Assembly (NCBI GenBank): GCA_003427395.1 | Contig: BFEA01000193.1 | Coordinates: 2,026,337 to 2,049,044, forward strand | DNA length: 22,708 bases | Direction: 5' to 3' | DNA from: Chara braunii | Taxonomy: Eukaryota; Streptophyta; Charophyceae; Charales; Characeae | Part shown: in pieces, positions 9,758-18,609 of the stretch | Layout: each line of letters starts with the position of its first letter | Position numbering within the stretch: position 1 is the first letter of the stretch | Position numbers and translations under genes: made by a program | Notes under the pieces: model-generated | What the model saw: only the letters and a program-made list of their open reading frames with translations | Databases searched by the model: none | What the model was told of the DNA's origin: nothing

Positions 9758-10698
9758 TGAACTTGGTTGTCTGACCATTTTCACTGCCACTCGCACACAG
9801 ACAATCTCATACACTACATGCATAAGAGAAGGGGGAGAGGAGACAGAGTCCACACTGCACACAGATCGAAGTAGGCAGCGGAATACAACTATGCACAGAT
9901 GGGGAGAAGACACAATGTTTCTCTCTGACTGACAAACTCCCAACAACCAATCACAAGTAGAACCTGCGAGGATAACAATTGAAATTGCACTGATGATGAG
10001 CCAACTCAAACAATTATTGTAACAGAGCTTGTTCCAATATCTCGCCGCTCTCCCAACTCACATCCCACTCTCTATCCTACACCCAGTTAGTAGCGCCACA
10101 TCAGATTCGCCTCCCAGAGGCCAGCGCCAACCACCCTGATGAAGAACAGGTCCTGCGATGAAGTCTTCAGTGCCGATGGACAACTCTGACGAAGGAACAG
10201 GCAGCTATGGCTGCCACCACCCACGAGTACACAGTGTAGAGCCTCGATATAGCAGCCCGGCGAGATGCAGATACCCTCAGGGGTAGATGCGTTGAGGATG
10301 CCCCAGCTACGGCAGGCTCAGAATGGGCCGGCTATGGTTGCTGTCAACGGCGAGGTCTCAGGATGCCGCCTGCAGACAGTCACCGCTACCAACTTGCTTG
10401 GCTTCTCCCACGGTGCTTCGTGAGAAATGAACTGCCAAAAGTCCCAACCCGATTCCCCAAAACTATTAATAGACTCTACTATCCTAGCCTAGACCTAGAC
10501 CGGACTGACTGACCGACCGGTACCGTTTCTGTTTCGGCCTCTGGGCCTCTACCGGACCCGACTATAGGCTTTAGGACCGTCTATCAGATTAGGCCCTTAG
10601 GGCCTGTCTGTCCTAGGGGTATCCCGGGCCTGCTATACGCCATGAGGGTAGCTGTGGGAAACCCGAAGTACTACTGCGCCTATTTTCCCATATTTGCA
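9758..10698 (-). repeat. 5' LTR of the Ty3/gypsy element
   Basis: Pairs with 1985-2929, with the same TG...CA ends on the plus strand. It would carry the element's promoter. On the minus strand TATTAATAG (around 10466-10474) is a possible TATA-like box, not confirmed. The palindrome AGGCCCTTAGGGCCT is at 10591-10605. Confidence 0.95.
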
Positions 10699-10844
10699 GT
10701 GTGCAAGATGAGAATGTATCTTCTGCAAGAACTAGGGAAAGAGAGACCGCTATGATTTTTACTTTTGTGCCTGTAGTGAGTGGCAGAGCAAGGCCCTAAA
10801 CTACTTATGGACTGCTCCACTGCCGTGCCCCACTTGCCGAGCGA

Positions 10845-10929
10845 GTGTTTTTCAACGTGGTCACACTGTGGCCATGCGATTGTCAGATCGGATGGCAGTG
10901 TTTTTCAACGTGGTCACACTGGCCATGCG
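10845..10929. repeat. Direct repeat, 53-bp period
   Basis: GTGTTTTTCAACGTGGTCAC begins at 10845 and again at 10898. Both are followed by ACT(GT)GGCCATGCG, and the second copy lacks two bases. Confidence 0.9.
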
Positions 10930-11233
10930 CCATCCCATGCATACTGCAATCAGACTTGTCTCGATCTCGCTTCCTCACATACATACATGTAGGTTCCAAT
11001 GGCAGAGCAACTTCTTCAACACAAAATCAGCAATAAACTTGAGATGGCGTGTGGGCACCCACACAGAAAACTCAGAAATATGGCCTTCGGCCAGGAACTC
11101 CGCTCAAGACAACTTGTCACATGCTGTGGCTACGCCGGCTGACCGCCGGTCTGAAATTCCCACCCGAAAACTGTAACCACCATCAGACACTCTCTCACTC
11201 ATACACGTACGTACTAGGATCTACCCTGAATGT

Positions 11234-11234
<1 letters not shown>

Positions 11235-11265
<31 letters not shown>
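11235..11265. repeat. (CA)n microsatellite
   Basis: About 15 uninterrupted CA dinucleotides. Confidence 0.95.
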
Positions 11266-11267
<2 letters not shown>

Positions 11268-11339
11268 CTGTTGTTGTCAACAACCTGGCGGCTACGGCCG
11301 TCGTCGTCTTCCTCCTTGTTACATGCTGCGCCTGCAACA

Positions 11340-11610
11340 GGCTGCACGGGCCATTTCCAGGCCCGTGACGTTTTCAGGCCAAAAGCCTGAAAACAAGGGC
11401 CTACTAGCCCTGTGTCGTTTCAGCCCGAAAGCCTGAAAACAAGGGCCTACAGGCCCTGTGTCGTTTCAGGCTAAATCAGGGCCTTTCCGGCCCCGAGTGT
11501 TTTCAGCCTGAAACTGAGGGCCATTTCCGGGCCCTCATCAGTCCGACCTTCCCTGAAACTCGGGCAACAAACCAGGGTTTTAGCACAGGCCATTTCGGGC
11601 CTGTTTTCAA
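11340..11610. repeat. Tandem array of GGGCC-armed hairpins
   Basis: Two near-identical units of 47 and 46 bp (11370-11416, 11417-11462) are followed by two degenerate units (11463-11498, 11499-11541). Each unit begins GTTTTCAG or GTTTCAG. The first contains the perfect hairpin GTTTTCAGGC-CAAAA-GCCTGAAAAC, and unit 2 has AGGGCCT-AC-AGGCCCT. Nearby are GAGGGCC...GGCCCTC and ACAGGCC-ATTTCG-GGCCTGT. There is no coding potential. Confidence 0.85.
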
Positions 11611-11874
11611 GACAACCCCTGGTTGAGCTTCAACGCCAAGGTCTGGCACGTTTCGGCATTGGCAAGAGCAGCCTCATGGACGGGCCAGCACTATATAGGA
11701 TTGGACCGCCCTGCAGGCAGGCGGGTAGTTCCTAGGTACTTCCCAGGCACTTCACGTGCAGTTCAGGAGGCAGGAGGTAGTCTTCAGGATTCGGCAGCAG
11801 CACTCTAGAGGAGCGCTGCAGGAGTAGTAGTAGCGTTAGCAGTAGTCTTCAGCGCTGGGCGCTAGTAGCGTTAG
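11611..11874. other. Non-coding spacer with AGTAG/TAGC-rich simple sequence
   Basis: No gene was recognised. Towards 11820-11874 it becomes a degenerate, partial version of the 66-bp tandem repeat that follows (shared AGTAGTCTTCAGCGCTGGGC at 11841). Confidence 0.5.
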
Positions 11875-12006
11875 CTGTAGTCTTCAGCGCTGGGCGCCAT
11901 AGCAGCTAGAGTAGTACCATAGGGAGAGAGATTGGGTGGGCTGTAGTCTTCAGCGCTGGGCGCCATAGCAGCTAGAGTAGTACCATAGGGAGAGAGATTG
12001 GGCGGA
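11875..12006. repeat. Two-copy 66-bp tandem repeat
   Basis: Copies at 11875-11940 and 11941-12006 are nearly identical, each starting CTGTAGTCTTCAGCGCTGGG and ending in an AGAGAGATTGGG tract. A truncated third copy precedes them. Because 66 is a multiple of 3, the minus strand reads as a repeated 22-residue peptide, which I consider accidental. Confidence 0.9.
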
Positions 12007-14459
12007 GGCCAGAGAGACTTACCAGACTTACCTGCAGCGCCATTGCTCCAGCTTCGTCTTCGAGGTACCTGCAGCACAGCGCCATCTTCACAGGTTAGTA
12101 CCTGGCACATGAGAGAGAGAGAGAGTTCTTCTTCCTCCTCTTCTCAGTCCACTATGTCCTTCTCACCCTCTCGCTATCTGACTTCACTGCATCAGCAGAC
12201 TAAGAGAGAGAGAGAGCTTGGTGACATTTGGATCCAGACTCGACATTGGACTTCAGACATTTTGAAGAGGGATTATTTGGGACTTGTAACGAGACTTGGT
12301 GCTGACGGCTTTCCCATCTCCCCCTTCCTCTTCTTCATCTGATCCCCTCCTCTTCATCTGTGTCTGTCTGGACCTGGCGCCTCCTTCCTGTGTATAGCGC
12401 CAGGCCCCTTCACACCTTGTGATGAGCATGATGTATGTTCGGTCTGCATTGCAACATTGATTGGGCTAGTCATTGGTCATCTAGCATTCTGCTGCGCTGT
12501 CTTGCACTATGTGGTAGAGGTCAGTCCCGGCCAGGTCAGGACTTGTATCTACGTCTTCCCTGCGCTATAAAGCACCGTTTTGTATGTATCAGAATGCACA
12601 TTGCTTGTTGAGATTCCACTTGCACTGCATTGTCCATTCAGTCCTTTTTATCACATTGCGGATCCTCGGTTTATATGTACATCGCCCAACTGGGCATGTA
12701 ACATCCTCCTCTAGCGGCTATGGCCGCTGCCCACTTCACCTTCGGGCTCCTGCAGACCTCCAACGCACAAGTCGCTTCAGCAGCGCCTGTGCATGGTTAG
12801 CAGGCGAATGAATGAATGGCTTGGCGCTGCCTCTTTATTTATACTGTTTCGTCGGCGGTCTGGCCTGCCTTCGGTCCCAGGCCCAAGGACTGTGCAGCCC
12901 CACCTGGTACTTGCTGACGAGACAAGATGGACTGGGACTGAGACTGAGACTGGGACTGGACTCTTCCTTGCTGACTCAGCGGCGTACGACTAACTCCTAC
13001 AGCTCCGAAGAGCCAACTAGTGACTTCTAGAAAGTCGTAGGCTATGTTGCCTGACCCTTCGCTACACTTAGGGCTAACCTATAAGACTGACCCTAGGGCT
13101 GCTAAAACTAAGGGCTACGGTTCAAGTCCATGCCAAACACACTTGTCTGGGGACAGGTCACAGGTTCAAGGCACACAGGGTCAATGGGTAGCTGTACAGT
13201 GGTTTGGGGTAGGTCTAGGGATCAAACCCTGGGATCTGGACTCTCGCGCGAACTAGGTGAAACCATTTCGGTACTCGAAATCCAAACTATACCTCTATAA
13301 ATGAGGCATCCATCAATAGTTCTTTGATCGCGGCTCAGAGTCACCTTTTGCGACAATTTATATGTGACTATCCAAATTCCATGTTTGGCAGAAAACCTCC
13401 AAGATCATACTAAACACTTTTGGGTTTTTCGCGGCTGTGAATCCTGAGGCATAGTAAAGAGTCGAACTCCACACTGTACATTTTGGCTCACATCCACTCC
13501 CGGATCCAAGGGAGTTGTTCATTCAGGTTATGCTGAGTAAAACCTCCTTAGGGAAAGCAGATCCTTTCGAATTAGGCATACCATAAACTTTTACTCACAT
13601 CCCCATCCCCTTCCGGTTCCTGTTACCAGGTCTCTTTCGAGTGGCAGGTACTACGGGTCCTCTGACTTCCAATGAAAAAATAATTTTACTGGATCTCGCC
13701 AGCTGTAGCACTTCGAGACGCCGTTCAGTCCTCTGTCATCTGTCCCGGTACCATAGGTGATCTGCCCCAATGTAGTATTTCACCACTCCAACTAAGGCCT
13801 TGCTGGTTTTCACCAACAGCAGGCAGAGGGCCAAAGGCCAGCGTGCATTCGCGTGCTTCCCCAAGTGCACAAGCCAAAGGGCTGCAGGGTATGCTTTACC
13901 CGAAAACAACCGCTCTTCTAACCTCATCTCGTGTAAACGCCAGGGGGCTTGCATCACAGTTCCAGGCACGAAGTGCAGCAAGACATGCTGGACACGAAGT
14001 GCAGATGCGAAGCGTGCTGGTGGGCCCCTCAGTTCAATGACGATATCTCACGGTCGTCTCTCAAGGGGCAAAAAAAAGAAACGGTGAACACAGATGTATC
14101 TAGACCCAAAAATTGGTCTGGATACATTCAAAATGTTGGATAAGTCCTCATGTGTTTTGTTTGTGACCTTGCCCAGATACAAAGCGGACTGTTCTGTAGT
14201 GCAGCAAAGCCCATACAGATCTCAAGATCATCACCCGAAGGGGAAAAAAAAAAAAAAAAAATGTGCGGTGAACACATCAACTATATGCACATCTCAGTTT
14301 GATTCCTACAAAAAGAGAAAACAACCCTAAGACCATGTCCCTTCATTCCCGAGTGAGCTCTCGTGCCCTGTTTGATAGCACCTACACCGAAAAGTCTTCT
14401 TTGCCTCCAAAGGCTCCTGCTGTGTTCTTGTATTTGAACTTGAATTGAATGCCAGCAAT
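12007..14459. other. Unassigned non-coding region
   Basis: About 2.4 kb with no recognisable gene. It includes short GA and TC simple repeats near 12113-12150 and 12200-12215, a small AGCGGC-TAT-GGCCGCT near-palindrome around 12713, and A runs near 14070 and 14245. Open frames up to 95 codons (such as 13800-14087 plus, 13736-13981 minus) overlap each other and match no family I know. I cannot exclude a decayed element. Confidence 0.4.
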
Positions 14460-14469
14460 CTATGTGACA

Positions 14470-14510
14470 CCCGCGGCCTAGGCCGCGGGCATTTCGGCTG
14501 CTGCAGCCGA
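14470..14510. repeat. Adjacent perfect GC-rich palindromes
   Basis: A perfect 20-bp palindrome CCCGCGGCCTAGGCCGCGGG (14470-14489) is followed 4 nt later by TCGGCTG-CTG-CAGCCGA (14494-14510). More GC-rich self-complementary words continue to about 14530. Confidence 0.9.
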
Positions 14511-14537
14511 GAATCTCGGCCGCGCCGCGGCCTGGTT

Positions 14538-14686
14538 TCTATATATATATATATTTTTACCCCTAAAAATGCTCAAAAAAAAACTTAAAAAAATATGGGG
14601 GTGTAGGGCTTGGAAAACCCTACACTTAATTTTCGCACTCATAAAATATCACACTCCCCCCAAAAAAAATATATATATATTTTTGA
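14538..14686. repeat. AT-rich block with central hairpin, flanked by TA repeats
   Basis: A TATATATATA...TTTTT direct repeat occurs at both ends (about 14541-14558 and 14669-14684). Between them lies a perfect hairpin GTGTAGGG/CCCTACAC (14601-14625, 9-nt loop) and A runs. It resembles a small non-autonomous element in a TA-rich target, or a microsatellite-bounded AT island. There is no coding capacity. Confidence 0.5.
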
Positions 14687-15357
14687 ATGCGCAGTCCTCT
14701 AGAGGAGGACGTGCGCAGGCCGAGGCCGCGCGCCAATTTCCCGCGCACGCCCTTGGTTGAGCCTGGCGAGGCCGCAAAAATACTCGGCCGCGCGGCTTAG
14801 GCCGAGTCGAAGGCGGCCGCGGCCTAGGGGGACACATAGCCAGCGATTCAGAATCTCCATGCAGATACTCCACAGGCGCCAGCCAACCAAAAACAGCTGT
14901 CAGCGATAACAGAATCGCTCTCTTGAAGACCGATGATGCAGGCGCCTACTATTTGCCAGGACGAAAAGAAAAGAAAAAAAGTGAAACAACACGAAAATGC
15001 GGCTTGGCGCCTTGACTTCAGGACAACATTCATCCTGGGCCTGTTCCCGGATGAATGCTCGCCAAGATTTGACCTGGCGACCTGCAAGGGAAAAAAAAAA
15101 GCCCAACAGAAGAAACACGAAAACACCAACCTTGGGGAAATGGGGCACTGCTGGAACATGCTGGGGCCCAGCAGGGAGCGTCTTCCAAGACCCGCTTCGC
15201 CATTCAAGTATTCTAGTAGATAGCAGGTGAAAATGAAAAAATGCTGAGAAAGCCAAAAGTCTGTCATTCTTTTAAACGCATGGGATTTGTGAACTTGAAG
15301 GGTATATCACGGCGCATCCCGCGCGCGGGGTCGCGGCACATGTGGCACAGAGCGCAC
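14687..15357. other. GC-palindrome-rich then unassigned non-coding segment
   Basis: Starts with TCCTCTAGAGGA and other self-complementary words, including a perfect 8-bp-arm hairpin ACTCGGCC/GGCCGAGT at 14782-14807. The remainder holds A runs and overlapping frames (for example 14848-15267 minus) with no family likeness. Confidence 0.45.
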
Positions 15358-15375
15358 GCGCATGCATGCATGCGC
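15358..15375. repeat. 18-bp perfect palindrome (GCAT repeat)
   Basis: GCGCATGCATGCATGCGC is fully self-complementary and sits in an alternating purine-pyrimidine stretch that could adopt Z-DNA or cruciform structure. Confidence 0.9.
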
Positions 15376-15609
15376 ACGTGACGCAGCGCATCACAAAAAA
15401 AAAGTAAAAAAAAATCGAAAGAACATGGTGGGGTGGCCAAACATGCCCCTCGTTTCTAAAAATCAGAAAGCAACAGGGAAAAAAGTTGGGGCCACGCCAT
15501 ACCCCAAAACTGTGGGCACATGTCTGTGCGTGTGGGTGTGCATGTAATTGTGTCCGGACTCTTTTCCGAAGGGCACCTACAGCGAATTAGCGAGGACCTC
15601 ACGTGGAGT
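15376..15609. other. Non-coding spacer before the duplicated LINE junction
   Basis: No gene was found. It contains A runs and a short GTGTG/TGTGC-rich stretch near 15520-15545. Confidence 0.5.
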
Positions 15610-16036
15610 AGAGATAGACTCGTGGAGTAGAGATAGACTTTAGACTTCCAGACTTCCAGTCTGTATGCGTGGGCCAAGAATACATAGTCTGGATTCGAAT
15701 TCAGGTCTGTCCATCACGTTTATGGGTCACTAATTCTCTTTTTTCTCGTTTTCCTTTTCTTAGGAATACGTGCAGTGGGATCTGGAGTCGATCAGACAGC
15801 AGAGATAGACTCGTGGAGTAGAGATAGACTTTAGACTTCCAGACTTCCAGTCTGCGTGGGCCAAGAATACATAGTCTGGATTCGAATTCAGGTCTGTCCA
15901 TCACGTTTATGGGTCACTAATTCTCTTTTTTGGATTCGAATTCAGGTCTGTCCATCACGTTTATGGGTCACTAATATTCTCGTTTTCCTTTTCTTAGGAA
16001 TACGTGCAGTGGGATCTGGAGTCGATCAGACAGCAG
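15610..16036. repeat. Nested tandem duplication covering the LINE 5' junction
   Basis: The unit starting AGAGATAGACTCGTGGAGTA at 15610 recurs at 15801 (period 191). Within the second copy, a segment starting TGGATTCGAATTC at 15877 recurs at 15931 (period 54). Both 15763-15801 and 15997-16036 carry the same GGAATACGTGCAGTGG target sequence followed by the first bases of the LINE (GATCTGGAGTCG). The duplicated unit therefore spans target DNA and element. Confidence 0.88.
15998..16012. repeat. LINE target-site duplication, 5' copy
   Basis: GAATACGTGCAGTGG is identical to 22524-22538 beyond the LINE tail. A further copy at 15764-15778 belongs to the tandem duplication of the junction. Confidence 0.75.
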
Positions 16037-17758
16037 ACGGCTGCTTCTCTCTCCAATCCAGAGGACTGTGACAGCATCTTGGACATAGCCAAACAGACCA
16101 TGACAGCATCTTGGACATAGCCAAACAGATCATCGAGGGACGAAGCCCACTGGCCGATCCCTCGCTCAAGAGACAGGCCTCACCCCAAAAGATCAACGAC
16201 GACGAACCAAGCGGGAAGAAAAAAAGGAAGGGTAGTACACCTGCGAAGGGTAGCGAACCCTCTGAGAACCGGAACCTCAGGCCTCCTTAGCGGGCCCGGA
16301 CCAATCAGACCAGGATCTGACCCAGCAAGGAATGGACATATCACCCACCAATAAAGAGGAGGCAGAGAAACCAGAAGGAAAGGGAGACTCTCCTATCCCG
16401 TGGCTGCAAGAATATCTCGCAAGAGCCAAAAACAAGAGAGAAAAAGAGTTCGACATCCGTGTGGCATGCATGAAACATCAAGAGAAGACAGGCAGAAACA
16501 ACAAGACTACGGTAGCAGGGTTCCACACTTCGAAGAATGCATACGACATCCTGAGACAACAAAGCGAGCTATTGGAGTTCAGCGCTTTCCGATACCACGA
16601 AAAGAAGAGGGAAAGAGAAGCTTCAGGCTCCGAAGCGGAATCCAGCGCCAACACACAGTCCCACAAGGACCCAATCAAGGACATGGTACCAAAAAAATGG
16701 AAGCCTCAAAGGGTAGAGACAAGAGGCCCAGGAAATCTCAGGCTGATACTTCGGAAAAGGGCAGCGAGCTGCAATCCATCAAACGGGAGATGGCTATTGT
16801 CGCCGCTCAGACAAAATGCCTGTTTGATCAGAACGAGGAGTACCGTCAGAAATACAACAAAGAGTACTGCACAATCCAAAATGTCGCGGAGAACAGGGCT
16901 CCCCGCGTTACTAAGAAAGCAGCATCAGCCGTCGGACATTTGGTCCCCATCCGGTACAGAAGGAAACTCGGTGAGTGGCAGGTAGCCACCGATGTTACCT
17001 TCACTATCCCGACGATGGGAGACCAGCGGTCTTTGGCGAGAACGATCAAAGAAGGGACCTCAGATGAATTCCCTGCGGGTGTTTATGAAGTCCCACCGGC
17101 CCAGGCAGAAAAGGTAGACGAAACAGGCCAGGACCCCGACACAGCCAAGTCCTTCGAGCCAATCATAGTGAAACTGGATGAGAAAGCCAGATTACACGAA
17201 GGACTGGCATGGAGAGCATGGAACACTGTGACAGCACTGCCGTACAGCACTCTTGCAGGCAAGATGTGCCCGGCAGAGGTCATGGCGGTCTCCTTGGCCT
17301 CCATTATCAGATCCCATATTCTCATCTCAAAACACTCGCTGCAGGACGAAGCCAGGGTGCTCCATGTGGAGCCCGATGACGACGAGGGAAGTATGGCTGA
17401 CGACGAAGACTATGGGATGACCGACAGGATTTCCCCGGAAGGAGCAGAGACTGGAGCCACGCCGTTGCCCGAAGGTAGCGTGGGGGCATACAGCCTGAGC
17501 TCCCTGCCGGGGAAAAAGATCAGTGAGGGCAGTGAGAACAGAGAGGACTCTAGGCAGCCCCAAAACCTTGACCGCCGTGGACTAGATATATTGAACCCCC
17601 AACTATTAATCCGGCCCAAAAAACATCCACCCCAACCAAGAAAAAAAAACAAAAATTTGAACAAACCACCCTGTCGAACGAAATTTAATAGACTGCAACG
17701 AGAATCAGTTTGGGACAGTGAGAGTAGACTGGCAAGCCAAAGGACCGACGATCCATAG
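16013..17758 (+). pseudogene. LINE ORF1, unrecognised type, frameshifted
   Basis: Four consecutive reading-frame pieces form one coding tract: 16013-16101, 16102-16290, about 16266-16690 and about 16697-17758 (TAG at 17756-17758). The first change is explained by a 32-bp tandem duplication. The second lies between 16266 and 16290. The third is at an A7 run (16691-16697). The product would be about 570 residues. It has a basic KKKRK patch near 16210, a charged helical middle (LARAKNKREKEF), and a conserved-looking globular part (HLVPIRYRRKLGEWQVATDV ... ARLHEGLAWRAWNTVTALPY). After that come an acidic tract (EPDDDEGSMADDEDY) and a basic tail. I see no CCHC knuckle or RRM signature. By position it should be an RNA-binding chaperone-like protein, but this is inference. 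Confidence 0.7.
16069..16132 (+). repeat. 32-bp tandem duplication in LINE ORF1
   Basis: TGACAGCATCTTGGACATAG begins at 16069 and again at 16101, each followed by CCAAACAGA(C/T)CA. Since 32 is not a multiple of three it throws ORF1 out of frame. Confidence 0.92.
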
Positions 17759-18609
17759 CTGGAACGTCAACGGCCTGGGCAACATTCTCATTGAAGATGA
17801 CAAACTACGAGACATCAGACTCGGTCTCACAGACAAAAGAAAGCCCAAACTCGACGTCATCCTTCTACAAGTGAACCATGTATCCAACCTCACCAACCAC
17901 ACCAGAATCAAGAGGACTGTGGAAAAAAGCCTAGGTTGATGCCCTTTTACACTGTGGTCCTACAAAGCGGACCAAAGCAATCACGGCACAGCGATCCTCA
18001 TACCAACTACCTCCAAAATTTGGTCGGAAGGACAGGTAAGCAACTGTGAAGGCGACACAGCGGAAGGTAGATGGTCATGGATTCAAATCACATGGCAAGA
18101 GGAAGAGATCGAGATCCTGAACATATACACCCCCAACACGGAAACCGAACGCCTCGCCTCGCCTTCCCTTCTTTGATCACATCAAATCACTCTTCCTGAC
18201 CCCCCTACCGCTAATCATAGCAGGCGACTGGAACACCACTTTGGATCCCAGCCTAGACCACATTTCCCGAGCAACGTTGTTAGGACCCACACGAGCGAGC
18301 ACACACTTGAGAAACATAATGACGGAGTTCGACCTGGTAGACCCCTTTCAAATCCTCCACCCACGCAAGAAAGCCTTCTCCCTAGTCAAAAGGAACCGAT
18401 CTAACCATTCATCACTATCACGGATCGACTACTTCCTAATTTCCGACATGTTGCAGGGAGCAATCAAGGAGGCCAATATCCTACCAGCAGCAGTCTTCAA
18501 GGGGCTCGATCACAAACCAACCTACCTGCTCCTCAACCTCAACTCTCCGATAGAAAAAGGGCAAGTTTTTTTAGACTTAACAACTCACTTCTCTCCACAG
18601 ATCGCATGA
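17661..18609 (+). pseudogene. LINE ORF2: AP-like endonuclease domain
   Basis: Nicks target DNA to prime reverse transcription. The frame is open from 17661 without any ATG and overlaps the end of ORF1 by up to 98 nt. Motifs in order: SWNVNGL (Asn present); LDVILLQVNH, where the family's catalytic Glu after Gln is Val (codon 17871-17873); NHGTAILIP; NIYTPN; then, after a frame change near 18150-18162 in a GCCTC repeat, AGDWNTTLD (Asp and Asn present), SRIDYFLIS, and LDHKPTYLLL in place of Ser-Asp-His. TGA at 17937-17939 also interrupts it. Another frame change at a T7 run (18566-18572) leads into the next part, and the first frame ends at 18607-18609. The nuclease could not be active. Confidence 0.9.

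Larger units (their letters stand above)
1985..10698 (-). mobile_element. Ty3/gypsy LTR retrotransposon, near full length, defective
   Basis: An 8.7-kb element read on the minus strand: 5' LTR (9758-10698), primer binding site, leader, gag, -1 frameshift signal, protease, reverse transcriptase, RNase H, integrase, 3' LTR (1985-2929). The order protease-RT-RNase H-integrase places it in Ty3/gypsy (Metaviridae-type) rather than copia. A GPY/F-like C-terminus and the start of a possible chromodomain after integrase suggest a chromovirus. Both LTRs begin TG and end CA. The flanks 1980-1984 (TGTTA) and 10699-10703 (GTGTG) do not form a clean target-site duplication. Stops and frameshifts in every gene make it non-autonomous. 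The two LTRs differ at roughly 5% of positions by an approximate hand count, implying an old insertion. Confidence 0.95.
10699..11339. other. Non-coding segment between retroelements, first part
   Basis: No gene was recognised; small overlapping open frames have no family likeness. It contains the 53-bp-period direct repeat and the CA microsatellite listed separately. Confidence 0.5.

Noticed and set aside
11871-12110. Minus-strand frame with two identical 22-residue repeats
   Set aside because: The repeat follows automatically from a 66-bp tandem DNA repeat with length divisible by three; no conserved protein context.
13119-13129. GGTTCAAGTCC resembling a tRNA B box
   Set aside because: No A box at the right distance and no cloverleaf arms around it.
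13736-14087. Overlapping frames on both strands, one cysteine-containing
   Set aside because: Neither resembles a known family, neither has a convincing start, and they overlap antisense to each other.
15856-16071. Frame with repeated peptide across the LINE junction
   Set aside because: The repeat results from the nested 54-bp DNA duplication; the real ORF1 frame is a different one.
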